NCBI GenBank assembly: GCA_942491465.1
Contig: CALOBA010000013.1
Coordinates: 1 to 48,828, forward strand
Direction: 5' to 3'
Source: CALOBA01 sp942491465
GTDB lineage: Bacteria > Pseudomonadota > Gammaproteobacteria > Chromatiales > Chromatiaceae
Length of the DNA stretch: 48,828 bases
This document shows, in pieces, positions 38,691 through 47,975 of the stretch. The stretch's first letter is position 1. Each line of letters opens with the position of its first letter. The translations under genes were made by a program, and so were the position numbers. Below the pieces are notes generated by a model that ran no database searches, was not told where the DNA came from, and saw only the letters and a program-made list of their open reading frames with translations.

Positions 38691-40310
38691 TTAAAAGGCA
38701 TGCGCCCCATGGCTGCCCATGGTCATCAGGAACTGCAGATAGAAGGCGTCGAACTGCTCGCGCTCCCCGGGTGCCGAGAGGATGTCGTTGTAGGCGTACT
38801 GGGCGCGCAGCTTGGAGAATTCCGACAGGCTCCAGGTCAGGTCCAGCGTCCAGCGGTCCGAGGAGCCGAAGCTGTCGCTGCGCACGCCCGTGACCTTGTT
38901 GGTCAGGCCGAGGACGTCGTAGCGCAGTCCGGCCCGCCACTTGGGCGCGAAGCCGTACAGGGCTTGGGCGTAGAGACCGTCGGTGGTGAAGGTCTGGCGG
39001 CCGCCGAGCCGCTCCGGGTGGGCGCTGGCGCGGACGCTGAGGTCCTTGATCGAGCGCAGGTACTCGGCCTGGAGTTTGAAGTCCCCCTGACCATGGGGTC
39101 CGGCCCCATCGTACTTGTAGACCAGGTCGATGCCCCAGAGGTCGGCGTCGCCGGCGAGGCCGGTGGTATGCAACTCCTCGGTGACGCCATCGTGCACATG
39201 CACCTCGGCCTGGTCGTGCGCATCCTCTGAGTCGTGGTCATGCCCCTCATCGACCTCGACCTCGTGGGTGTGCGTCTGCGCCAGCTGGTGCTGGATGCTG
39301 TGGGCGTAGGACAGCCCGAACTGCAGCGCATGCTGCGGACCCAGGTCCGGCGCGATCCGCGCATAGGCGGCGAACAGCCGCGGTCCGTCGCGGGTATCGC
39401 CCAGGTTCAGCGCCGCCTGTTCCGTATCGCTGAGGGTGTTGCCGAAGACCTCCTGGTCGCCCTGGTACGCCTCCACGCCGAGCAGCGTGTAGACCGGCAA
39501 GTCCGGCAGCCAGGTCAGCTGCAGGCCGTCGCCGCCCAGCCCGTGGAAGCCGAGCAGATTCAGGTACGCCAGGTTCTGGTCCACAAAGTCCCAGGCGTGG
39601 GGGTGCTGGCGGTTGATGTAGCCGAAGCCGCTGAGGAACCGCCCGCCCTTGACCTTGAGCCCGTAGGGCAGCGCGCGGGTCTCGAAATAGGCCTCCTCCA
39701 GCGTGACGTTGCCATCCCCATCGATCGAGATGTAGGTTGCGGCATCGAAGTATGGATCGACGGTGGCCGAGAAGCTCAGCTCCGCCTCGCGGAAGTTGAA
39801 GCCGTTGCTGGCCGCGCCGTGGGCGTGGCCGTGATCGGCGCCCTCGTCGCCGTGGTCGTGGGCATCCAGGCCGATGCCCGGCTGATAGGCCTCGCCCACC
39901 AGCGTGGCGCCCTCGCCGTCGATGTCGTCCTGATAGTAGTTGCCGTCGAGGATGACCGAGATCTGCGGATTGAAGGCGCTGCCCGAGGTCAGGGCGGCAA
40001 AGGCGCCGGAGCCGCCGGCGTCGGTGGTCGGGGCGGCGGCGTTGGGTGCGCTCATGGGCAGGGATGCGGTCTCGCGCGGCGGGGCCGGCGGCCGGGTGGC
40101 GGCGGATTCGGCCCGCTGCGCGGCCTGCTCGGCGGCGACCAGCCGCGCCTCCAGGGCCTGGATGCGCGACTCGTACTGGGCCTTCATCTGATCGAGTTCG
40201 GCGCGCAGCACGGCGATATCGGCATCGCCGGCGGCGCTGGCGATGTTCGGTATGGCGCCGGCAAGCAGCAGGGCGGCCACGCCGGCGCCCCGCGGTGAAA
40301 CGGTGGACAT
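38691..40310 (-). CDS. Histidine-rich outer membrane beta-barrel protein, probable zinc-uptake porin
   Basis: 539 residues from ATG 40310. The signal peptide is STVSPRGAGVAALLLAGAIP to SAAGD. A coiled coil (AVLRAELDQMKAQYESRIQA) resembles the trimerising part of OprP-like porins. A barrel follows, with FNPQISVILDGNYYQDD and VKGGRFLSGFGYINRQHPHA, ending in a C-terminal Phe (MTMGSHGAHAF). Two His/acid clusters stand out, DAHDHGDEGADHGHAHG and THTHEVEVDEGHDHDSEDAH, which suggest zinc binding in loops. It lies upstream of znuA in one operon. Not TonB-type: no plug domain is visible. The function is inferred from context. Confidence 0.82.
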   Translation of the reverse strand: MSTVSPRGAGVAALLLAGAIPNIASAAGDADIAVLRAELDQMKAQYESRIQALEARLVAAEQAAQRAESAATRPPAPPRETASLPMSAPNAAAPTTDAGGSGAFAALTSGSAFNPQISVILDGNYYQDDIDGEGATLVGEAYQPGIGLDAHDHGDEGADHGHAHGAASNGFNFREAELSFSATVDPYFDAATYISIDGDGNVTLEEAYFETRALPYGLKVKGGRFLSGFGYINRQHPHAWDFVDQNLAYLNLLGFHGLGGDGLQLTWLPDLPVYTLLGVEAYQGDQEVFGNTLSDTEQAALNLGDTRDGPRLFAAYARIAPDLGPQHALQFGLSYAHSIQHQLAQTHTHEVEVDEGHDHDSEDAHDQAEVHVHDGVTEELHTTGLAGDADLWGIDLVYKYDGAGPHGQGDFKLQAEYLRSIKDLSVRASAHPERLGGRQTFTTDGLYAQALYGFAPKWRAGLRYDVLGLTNKVTGVRSDSFGSSDRWTLDLTWSLSEFSKLRAQYAYNDILSAPGEREQFDAFYLQFLMTMGSHGAHAF

Positions 40311-40419
40311 GATCTGGGTCTCCGGTCGGTGGGAGTCGGGAAAGCGCGGTTGAGCGCTATTTCCGAGGTTTAACGGATGCCGGCGGCCCCCGACGCGGGT
40401 CGGGGGCGGCTTGCCGGGA

Positions 40420-40758
40420 TCAGGACAGACGGCGGAGACCCCGGGGCGGGGCGCGCTGACGCGGGCGAGCGTGGGTGCGCGACGCGGGTACCGGAACGGG
40501 CATGGCCTCCGCGACCAGGACCGGCGCGGCGACGGCGGCCGGCGGCTGCGGCGGCAGTACCGCGTGGATGGAGGCGGCGATGGTGCACAGCTCGCAGACG
40601 GCGCCGTCATCGTGATCGGCCTCCGCCAGGTGCCCCAGTTGGTGCAGCGCCAGCAGCAGCTGGGTCAGGAGCAACGCCACCGAAAGCGCCCATACCCACC
40701 CACGCTGGCGGACAGATCGCTTCAAGGCTGCGGCGGTACTGGCCGAGGGGTGAGACAT
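40420..40758 (-). CDS. DUF2946-like small membrane protein of the zinc operon
   Basis: 112 residues. One N-terminal membrane helix (WVWALSVALLLTQLLLALHQ) is followed by LGHLAEADHDDGAVCELCTI, a His/Asp/Cys cluster with CxxC, then a proline/alanine/arginine-rich tail. This layout is seen in DUF2946-type proteins near metal uptake genes. It is the first gene after the palindromic operator. The motif suggests metal binding. Function unknown. Confidence 0.7.
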   Translation of the reverse strand: MSHPSASTAAALKRSVRQRGWVWALSVALLLTQLLLALHQLGHLAEADHDDGAVCELCTIAASIHAVLPPQPPAAVAAPVLVAEAMPVPVPASRTHARPRQRAPPRGLRRLS

Positions 40759-40806
40759 GCGCAGGCGGCAAAATCGCCGATGTGGGTGGGCGGGGGGACT
40801 GCGAAT

Positions 40807-40819
40807 GTTATGTCATAAC
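40807..40819. promoter_or_regulatory. Putative Zur operator
   Basis: GTTATGTCATAAC is a perfect 6-bp palindrome around a central T, resembling the core of gammaproteobacterial Zur boxes (TGTTATAN-type). It lies about 50 bases upstream of the first gene of the minus-strand zinc operon and just past the stop of the GGDEF gene. Repression by zinc-loaded Zur is inferred. Confidence 0.65.
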
Positions 40820-40822
40820 GTA

Positions 40823-42079
40823 CTAATCCGCAATCTCCGCGGAGTCGGGCCGGTCGGGGTGGGAGCTGTCATTGCAGACGACCTGGTTGCGCCCGAGGTC
40901 CTTGGCGCGGTAAAGCCGCTCGTCGCCGACGTGGATCAGGTGCTCGCGTTCCCAGGCGCATTCGCTGAAGGCGACGATGCCGATGCTGACGGTGATGCGC
41001 GCCTCGCGCCCATCGCGCAGGGGCACGCCCATGGCCTGGAGGTCGGCCCGGATCTGCTCCGCGACCTGCCCGGCGTCGAGCAGCCCGCTATGGGTCAGGA
41101 CGATCGCAAACTCCTCGCCGCCGAGGCGCCCGAAACGATCGCTGATGCGCAGGCGCTCACGGACGCAATCGGCCAGCGCCATCAGCACCCGGTCGCCGCC
41201 CGGGTGCCCGTAGCGGTCGTTGACGGCCTTGAAGTGGTCCACGTCGAGCATCATCAGGGTGCCGTCGATGTGATGGCGCCGGCCCAGGGCCAGCTCGTGG
41301 TCGAGCTGGGCAAGCAGCTCCTTGCGGTTGGCGACGCCGGTCAGTTCGTCGGTGGTGGCGATGCGCCGCAGCTCGCGGGTGCGTTCGGCGACGCGTTGCT
41401 CCAACTGCTGATTCGACCGGCGCACGGCGCTGGTCAGCGCATGCACCATCGGCAGCGAGGCCAGCAGCAGGACGGTGGCGAACAGCAACAGGCGGACCAT
41501 GCAGCCGAGCAGCATCGGCCGCAACTCGGCGAGTCGGAGTTCGGCGGCCACCACATAGGGGCGGCCGCGGGGGCTGACGCGCGGCACCAGCGCGACCCGG
41601 AAGCTGCCCCAGCGGTCGGTGTGGGTCAGGAAGCGCGGTGCCTGGTCCGGTCTCCGGTCCTTGAAGTCGTCGGCGATCTCGTCGAACGGCGCGAAGTAGC
41701 TGACCTCATCACCGGCGGCAAGTTCGTCCAGGGTTGCGCTGCTGGCGGTCAGCCGCGGTCGACCCTCGTGCAGGATGAGGCTGTAGACAAAGCTCAGGCC
41801 GGCGGCATGGGCGTAGCGCGTCAGCGCCGCGATGTTCGCCCGGTCCTCCGGTGCCGAGACGGCACCGGCGGCAATCGCGCGGTCGTGAAAGTCCGGGGCC
41901 AGCATGAACGGCACCGCCACCGCCGCCGCCAGCAGCCGCTGGTCGATCTCCTGGGTCAAGACCCCCCGCACCTGGATCAGGGCCAGACCGGTGCCGCCGA
42001 TCACGACGGCAAGGTAAAACAGTAGGGCACGCCGCAGGCGGTGGGCGTGGCGTTTGGGTGCGTCCTCTAGTGTCGCCAT
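40823..42079 (-). CDS. Membrane-bound diguanylate cyclase (GGDEF)
   Basis: Makes cyclic di-GMP. 418 residues. TM1 (LLFYLAVVIGGTGLALIQV) and TM2 (LLLFATVLLLASLPMVHAL) flank a periplasmic sensor domain of about 160 residues. A coiled coil leads to the GGDEF domain beginning ATTDELTGVANRKELLAQLD. The active-site motif is GGEEF (RFGRLGGEEFAIVL), a functional variant. The inhibitory I-site RxxD (RISD) lies five residues before it. No EAL domain. The signal is unknown. It starts on ATG 42079 and lies upstream of the Zur operon on the same strand. Confidence 0.93.
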   Translation of the reverse strand: MATLEDAPKRHAHRLRRALLFYLAVVIGGTGLALIQVRGVLTQEIDQRLLAAAVAVPFMLAPDFHDRAIAAGAVSAPEDRANIAALTRYAHAAGLSFVYSLILHEGRPRLTASSATLDELAAGDEVSYFAPFDEIADDFKDRRPDQAPRFLTHTDRWGSFRVALVPRVSPRGRPYVVAAELRLAELRPMLLGCMVRLLLFATVLLLASLPMVHALTSAVRRSNQQLEQRVAERTRELRRIATTDELTGVANRKELLAQLDHELALGRRHHIDGTLMMLDVDHFKAVNDRYGHPGGDRVLMALADCVRERLRISDRFGRLGGEEFAIVLTHSGLLDAGQVAEQIRADLQAMGVPLRDGREARITVSIGIVAFSECAWEREHLIHVGDERLYRAKDLGRNQVVCNDSSHPDRPDSAEIAD

Positions 42080-42206
42080 AGTCGCAGGTCTTCATTAGTT
42101 TCTGCTTATTTTTCAATGGATATTGGCGACATTAGGATACCAGAGACCGCCCGAGGGCCGGTTGATGACGGATGCCGGGATGGCGGCCGAGGGGCGCCGC
42201 CGCGGC

Positions 42207-43376
42207 TTAGCGACCGCCGCTGCCCGGCGCCGCCGCGGCCTCATCCGCCGACGCCGGCTCGCGCTTCGGCGCGCTGGAGGCGGCCAGGGTCTTGCGCAGA
42301 TCCGTCTCCATCTGCACCAACTCGACGTTGGCGGCGGCGCGGGCGCGCTTGCCCTCGTCGGCGATGGCCAGGCTCTCCTCGATGGTCTCGATCAGCGTGC
42401 GGTTGGCCTCCTTGACCGTCTCGATGTCGAACACGCCGCGCTCGATCTGGCGCCGCGCATCGGCGTTGGCCTGCTTGAGGTTGGCGGCGTTGGCGCGCAG
42501 CAGCTCGTTGGTCAGATCCGTGGCGGCGCGCACGGTATCGGCGGCCTGGCTGGAGCGGTAGATGGTCACCGCCTGGGCGAGCTGTTGGCGCCACAGGGGC
42601 ACGGTGTTGACCAGCGTGGAGTTGATCTTGTTGATCAGCCCCTTGTCGTTCTCCTGCACCAGGCGGATGCTGGGCAGGGCCTGCATGGTCACCTGGCGGG
42701 TCAGGCGTAGGTCGTGGATGCGCCGCTCCAGATCATCGCGGGCGGTGCGCAGATCGCGCAGGTTCTGGGCCTGGACCATGTCGGCCTCGGCCTCGACCCG
42801 CGCGGCCATGGCCGGGATGGTCTCCGCGTCGAGTTCCGCAAGCTTGGCGTCGCCGGCGGAGATGTAGTGCTCCAGCTCGCGGAAGTAGTCCAGGTTGGCG
42901 TCGTAGAGGCGGTCGAGGGACTCCACGTCGGTGAGCAGCCGGGTCTTGTGCCGGTCGAGATCGCTGCTGATGGCCTCGATTTGGTCGCGGACGTCCTCGT
43001 ACTCTTCGATGAAGCGGACGATGGGCTTGGTCTTGTTGAACATGCGGGTGAAAAAGCCCGGCTTGGCGTTCGGGTCCAGCTCATCCACATCGAAGCCCTT
43101 CAGCGTCGCGACCATCTTGGTCAGCGACTCGCCGGCGGGGCCGGTGTCCTTGTTGCGCACGCCCTCCAGCATCTGGTCGGAAACGGCGGTCAGCTGCTGT
43201 TGGGCCTTGGCGCCAAAGTGCATCACCGAGGCGCTGTCGGTCAGGTCCAGCTCGGCGAGCAGGCCCTTGATCTGCGTCTGCTCCGTCGGCGGGGCGTCGG
43301 CCAGCGCGACGATGTCGGTGCCGGGCAGGGCCTTGGTGATCTCGGGGATCAGGGTCTGCAGGTCGGTCTCTGCCAT
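42207..43376 (-). CDS. telA: TelA/KlaA-type toxic anion resistance protein
   Basis: 389 residues, largely helical. It has KTKPIVRFIEEYEDVRDQIE, IHDLRLTRQVTMQALPSIRL, VQENDKGLINKINSTLVNTV and PLWRQQLAQAVTIYR, which are TelA family blocks (PF05816). The acidic, alanine-rich tail is not conserved. The family is linked to tellurite and other envelope stress, mechanism unclear. It lies downstream of the XpaC-like gene; telA next to xpaC is a known pairing. Confidence 0.9.
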   Translation of the reverse strand: MAETDLQTLIPEITKALPGTDIVALADAPPTEQTQIKGLLAELDLTDSASVMHFGAKAQQQLTAVSDQMLEGVRNKDTGPAGESLTKMVATLKGFDVDELDPNAKPGFFTRMFNKTKPIVRFIEEYEDVRDQIEAISSDLDRHKTRLLTDVESLDRLYDANLDYFRELEHYISAGDAKLAELDAETIPAMAARVEAEADMVQAQNLRDLRTARDDLERRIHDLRLTRQVTMQALPSIRLVQENDKGLINKINSTLVNTVPLWRQQLAQAVTIYRSSQAADTVRAATDLTNELLRANAANLKQANADARRQIERGVFDIETVKEANRTLIETIEESLAIADEGKRARAAANVELVQMETDLRKTLAASSAPKREPASADEAAAAPGSGGR

Positions 43377-43495
43377 GGTCGTTTTCTCTCTCGAAGGTCA
43401 GGTGTTCTGTCGTTTACCGCACGGAGGCAAAGGTCGCAAAGGCACGGGGCAGATCGTCGCCGGAAGCGGGCGAATCTGATCTCCCGGCGCAGGTC

Positions 43496-44410
43496 TCAGC
43501 GGAAACCCTCCTGCGCCAGTTGCTTCTTCAGCACCTCGATCTGTACGTCGAGGTCGAGCACATCGGCCCGGCGCAGGCGCTCGCGCTGAGACTTGAACTG
43601 ATCTTCGATGGTGATCAGCACGTTGCGGAAGCTCTGCTCCAGTTCCGCGGAGTCGCTGAAGCTGTGGGTGCGGGCATAGCCGTCGGAGACCTGCTCGGCA
43701 CCTTCCAGGAATACGGTCAGGAAGCGGCGGGCGCGGCGCAGGTCCGACGGTCGCGCGGCGATCTGCTCCAGGATGCCACGCCCCTCGGCGGCGATGCGCC
43801 CGAGGCGTACCCGAAGCTCCGGGTTGCCGATGCCGCCGGCGACGCGCTCGATGTTGATCAGCCGATCCTCGGCCTCGGCCAGGGCCGCGACCACGGCGCG
43901 GGCCTCGCGGTCGTCGCCGAGGGGGTCGGCGCCGCGGCTCAGCGGCTCCAACCCGTAGAGCAGGTGGAACGCGATCACCGAGACGCCGGCGAAGGCGAGG
44001 CTGGCGGCGATGGAATAGCCGACATCCCAAAACGCGATCAGCCCGGTGCCGGCGGCCAGCGCGGCGGCCCCCAGGTTGCGCCAGGGCAGCCGCCAGCGCC
44101 GCGACCAGCGCCGCAGGCTGGCCTCCGGGTCGCCGATCAGGCCGCGGCGGGTGAGAAAAGCCGCAAGCACGATCAGCGCGTAGCCCAGGGCATCGGCCGC
44201 AAAGCCGGTGACCCGGCCCGCCGCCAGGGCGATGATCGCGGCAACGGGCACCGGCGACGACAGCAGCCACAGGGCGACGGTGCCGCTGCCGGGCACCTTC
44301 AGTGGGGCCGCGGGCCGGGCCGGCGTGGAGGTATCGCCGGCACGCTGGACCCTCGCGTTGACCGATTTGACAGGCCCCGTCGCGGAGCGGGGCTCGATGT
44401 CCTGACTCAT
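43496..44410 (-). CDS. XpaC-like membrane protein (5-bromo-4-chloroindolyl phosphate hydrolysis family)
   Basis: 304 residues. The cytoplasmic N-terminus is followed by four hydrophobic segments in two pairs: TVALWLLSSPVPVAAIIALA and DALGYALIVLAAFLT, then AALAAGTGLIAFWDVGYSIA and SLAFAGVSVIAFHLLYGL. A helical C-terminal half has RLGRIAAEGRGILEQIAARP, RRARRFLTVFLEGAEQVSDG and LITIEDQFKSQRERLRRADV. These match XpaC proteins found beside telA. No catalytic motif is apparent, so the enzymatic family name should not be taken literally. Confidence 0.82.
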   Translation of the reverse strand: MSQDIEPRSATGPVKSVNARVQRAGDTSTPARPAAPLKVPGSGTVALWLLSSPVPVAAIIALAAGRVTGFAADALGYALIVLAAFLTRRGLIGDPEASLRRWSRRWRLPWRNLGAAALAAGTGLIAFWDVGYSIAASLAFAGVSVIAFHLLYGLEPLSRGADPLGDDREARAVVAALAEAEDRLINIERVAGGIGNPELRVRLGRIAAEGRGILEQIAARPSDLRRARRFLTVFLEGAEQVSDGYARTHSFSDSAELEQSFRNVLITIEDQFKSQRERLRRADVLDLDVQIEVLKKQLAQEGFR

Positions 44411-44420
44411 GATCGACGAC

Positions 44421-44549
44421 TCACCAGTGGAATAGGGACTGGCAGGATACCAGCCCCAGGCTGCCGGTCATCAAGAACCAGCCGAGTATGCGCAGTCCGA
44501 GGCCGCGGGGGCTCGGCGAGGTATCGGCGGCGGGTTGCAGCTCGTTCAT
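44421..44549 (-). CDS. Very small membrane protein upstream of the xpaC-like gene
   Basis: 42 codons from ATG 44549 to TGA 44421. It starts MNELQPAADTSPSPRGLGLR and has one hydrophobic helix (ILGWFLMTGSLGLVSCQSLF) ending HW. It starts at the head of the xpaC-telA run, and its stop is 10 bases before the xpaC-like start codon, so co-transcription is likely. No family recognised; support is its position and a coherent helix. Confidence 0.5.
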   Translation of the reverse strand: MNELQPAADTSPSPRGLGLRILGWFLMTGSLGLVSCQSLFHW

Positions 44550-44907
44550 GGTTGGGGTTCCGACAGGCTGGATTTAGGGAAGAGACGGCGCTGCGGGGCG
44601 CAGGCGCGCTGTGCCGGTGGGGCGATCACCGTTTTGCAAGACATCGGGGCGAGGGGGTTCCGGCCCAAGCCTTGAGCAACGGGGCGGGGATGGTAGCGCA
44701 AAGCAGAACGGGAGGAACAGGGCCTCGGACCGGCCGGCGTGGAATGCGAGAAGCCTGTTCATCTGATGCTTAGTCACTATACCCCCGAAAAATTTGAACG
44801 CTTGGATTGCGGCTGCGCCGGGTTGGGGCTCGGGCACCGAAGCACGCCCGAATCCGTCATCGGGCGTAAACTCCAGGACTTTACTCGCCACATTCGCAGG
44901 GGGACCC
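44550..44907. other. Divergent intergenic region before glgP
   Basis: About 358 bases between the minus-strand xpaC-telA run and glgP. It should hold promoters for both. TCACTATACCCCC at about 44774-44786 includes a TATACC -10-like element on the plus strand, but no clear -35 is visible. No gene or RNA is recognisable. Confidence 0.4.
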
Positions 44908-47376
44908 ATGCCCAACGAGCACGATCACGCCGAGCCATCGCCCCGGCATCCACAGGCCCGACAGTCCTTGGGTGACGATTGCATCGCCTCGTTGCGGCTG
45001 GCCATCGGTCGCGAGCCCGAGCAGGCGCTGCGCTACGACAAGTACCTGGCCCTGGCCCTGGCGGTGCGTGGCCGGCAGATGAGCGACTGGCTGCGCACCG
45101 AGGCAAGCTGCCGGGGGGCGCGGGCGAAGCGGGTGCACTATCTGTCGTTGGAGTTTCTGAACGGCCGCGCGTTGCAGAACGCCGTCATCAACCTGGAGCT
45201 CCAGGACGAGGCCAGGACCGCGCTCTGGGATCTGGGCGTGGCCCTGGAGGATGTCTACGAGGAGGAGATCGACGTCGGCCTCGGCAACGGCGGGCTGGGG
45301 CGGCTCGCGGCCTGTTTTCTGGATTCGCTGGCCACGCGGGGCTACCCGGCCGTCGGCTACGGTATCCGCTATCAGTACGGGATGTTTCAGCAGGAGATCC
45401 GTGATGGCGTCCAGGTGGAGCGACCGGACAACTGGCTGGTGCGCGGCAGCCCCTGGGAGACGCCGCGCCCGGAGGAGCGCATCCTGGTGGGCTTCGGTGG
45501 TCATTGCGACTATGAGGACGCGCCCGACGGTGGGCTCCGGGTGCATTGGCACCCGGCGAGCACGGTCTGGGCCTTGCCCTACGAGACCCTGGTGCCCGGC
45601 TGGCAAAACGCGGTCGCCAACCCGCTGATCCTGTGGCGGGCGGTATCCAGCGACGAGTTCAATCTGCAGTACTTCAACGACGGCGACTATCTGCGCGCGG
45701 TGGAGGAGAAGGCCCGTGACGAGACCATCTCTCAGGTCCTGTACCCGAACGACCAGACCCAGGCCGGGCGCGAGCTGCGGCTGAAGCAGCAGTACTTCTT
45801 CGTTGCTGCATCGCTGGCGCGCATCCTGGAGGACTTCCTCGATGGCGACGGCCTCGTCGAGGAGCTGCCCGACGGTATCGCGGTGCATCTGAACGATACC
45901 CATCCGACGGTGGCCATCCCGGAGCTGATGCGGCTGTTGATGGACCACCAGGGCCTGGGCTGGGAGCAGGCTTGGGATCTGGTCCGGCGGGTCTTCTCCT
46001 ACACCAACCACACGTTGATGCCGGAGGCCCTGGAGTGCTGGGACGTGGATCTGTTCCAGCGGCTGCTGCCGCGTCACTTCGACATCATCTGCGAGATCAA
46101 TCGCCGCTTCCTCGACGAGATCGCCGCGCGCTGGCCCGGCGACGGCGAGCGCGTCGCGCGCATGTCGATCTTCCAGGAAGGCGATGTCAAGCGCCTGCGT
46201 ATGGCCCACTTGGCGCTGATCGGCAGCCATTCGGTCAACGGCGTCGCCGAGCTGCACAGCGAGCTGCTGCGTCGGGGCCTGTTTCGGGACTTTCACGACC
46301 TCTGGCCGGATCGCTTCGGTAATGTGACCAATGGGGTCACCCAGCGCCGCTGGCTGCTGCAGGCCAATCCATCGCTGGCGCGGCTGATCAGCGAGTCCAT
46401 CGGCGAGGGCTGGATTACCGACCTGGAGCGCCTGCGCGACCTGGAGCCCTTGGCCGACGACGCCGCCTTTCGCCAGACCTGGGCCGATCTCAAGCGCGGC
46501 AACGGGGACGTCCTGGCCAAGTATCTGGAGCCGCATGTGGAGCGCTTGTTCGACCCGGACAGCCTGATCGATGTCCAGATCAAGCGCATCCACGAATACA
46601 AGCGCCAGCCTGATGAACCTGCTGCGGGTGCTCGCCCACTACCTGCGCATCACCGACGCGCCCAACGGCGACTGGGTGCCGCGCACCGTGCTCATGGGCG
46701 GCAAGGCCGCGCCGGGGTATTGGACGGCGAAGCTCATCATCCGCCTGGCCAACGACCTGGCCCGCTTCATCGATGCCGACCCCGCCGTGCGCGGTCTGCT
46801 GCAGCTGGTGTTCGTGCCCAACTACGGTGTCTCGCTGGCCGAGCGCATCTTCCCGGCCAGCGACCTATCGGAGCAGATCTCCACCGCCGGCACCGAGGCG
46901 TCGGGTACCGGCAACATGAAGTTTGCGCTCAACGGTGCGCTGACCATCGGCACCATGGACGGCGCCAATATCGAGATCTGCAACGCGGTCGGGCGCGAGA
47001 ACATGTTCGTCTTCGGGCTCGATGAGCCCGGCGCCGCGGCCCTGCGCGCTGGCGGCTACGCCCCGCGGGAGCACTACGCGCGCGATCCGCTGCTCCGCCG
47101 CGTCATCGATATGATCCGCAACGGCGACATCTGCCCCGACGATCGCGGGCGCTATACCGGCCTGATGGACCAGCTGCTCGATCACGACCCCTACCTGGTC
47201 CTGGCCGACTTCCCGGCCTACCTCGCCGCCCAAGATGAGGTCGATCGCTGTTGGCGCGAGCGCGAGCGCTGGACGCGGATGGCGATCTGCAACGTGGCGC
47301 GGATGGGGCCGTTCTCCAGCGATCGGTCCGTGACCGAGTATGCGCAGCGGATCTGGGGGATCGAGCCCTGGGGTGA
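44908..47376 (+). CDS. glgP: Glycogen/starch phosphorylase, frameshifted
   Basis: Releases glucose 1-phosphate from storage glucan with pyridoxal phosphate. The ATG at 44908 starts MPNEHDHAEPSPRHPQ. KRVHYLSLEFLNGRALQNAV, DVGLGNGGLGRLAACFLDSL, YFFVAASLARILEDF and IAVHLNDTHPTVAIPELMRL are hallmarks. At KRIHEYKRQ one extra C (about 46609) shifts the frame, which continues LMNLLRVLAHYLRITD. The PLP site follows in EASGTGNMKFALNGALTIGT, then MDGANIEI. The C-terminal EYAQRIWGIEPW needs one more indel to use TGA 47374-47376. The printed frame instead runs 400 bases into the opposite-strand phosphatase gene. About 820 residues, normal size. Confidence 0.93.
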
Positions 47377-47425
47377 CCTGGAGCCGGCGATAGGCCCGGC
47401 GTGGTCCAAACGGTGGCCAAATCGT

Positions 47426-47931
47426 TCATCCGTCCCGGAAATGCTGTCGGAGGATGTCCTGGAGCAGTCCGTCGGCGGCGGCCTCGACCATGTCGAAGAC
47501 GCGCTCGAAACCGGAGGCACCGCCGTAGTAGGGGTCGGGGACCTCGCGGGTGCCGATGTCGGGGGCGTAGTCCAGGGAGAAAAGGAGGAGAGGCGCCGCT
47601 CGTGGCGGCGGCGGGCAGATGTTCGGACAAGCTGTGGAAGTTGTCCTGGTCCATGGCCAGGATGTAGTCGAATTGCTCGAAGTCTTCGGGCTTGGTGCGG
47701 CGGGCGCGCAGGTCCGCCATGGAGATGCCGCGGGCGCAGGGCCGTCTCCTGGGCGCGGCTGTCCGGCGGCTCGTCGACGTGGTAGGCGTGGGTACCGGCG
47801 GAATCGATCTCGATGCGCTCGGAGAGGCCCGCGTCTTCCACGAGCTTGCGAAATACGCCCTCGGCGGTGGGCGAGCGGCAAATGTTGCCCATGCAGACGA
47901 AGAGGACCTTGACCGTTGCTGTCTCGTTCAT
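47426..47931 (-). CDS. Low-molecular-weight protein tyrosine phosphatase, two frameshifts
   Basis: Cytoplasmic phosphatase of the LMW-PTP/Wzb/ArsC fold. The ATG at 47931 starts MNETATVKVLFVCMGNICRS with the CX5R P-loop (CMGNICRS), then PTAEGVFRKLVEDAGLSERI and IDSAGTHAYHVDEPPDSRAQ. After a break near 47735 it continues ADLRARRTKPEDFEQFDYIL and AMDQDNFHSLSEHLP. After another near 47590 it reads LDYAPDIGTREVPDPYYGGA with the general acid Asp in VPDPYYGG, ending LRQHFRDG. All catalytic motifs are present, so sequence error is plausible. It may be in an operon with the CPBP gene 45 bases upstream. Confidence 0.88.
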
Positions 47932-47975
47932 GATGCGATTTTGAAGGGTCTGTGCCGAAATCTCGAGGCGGGAGT

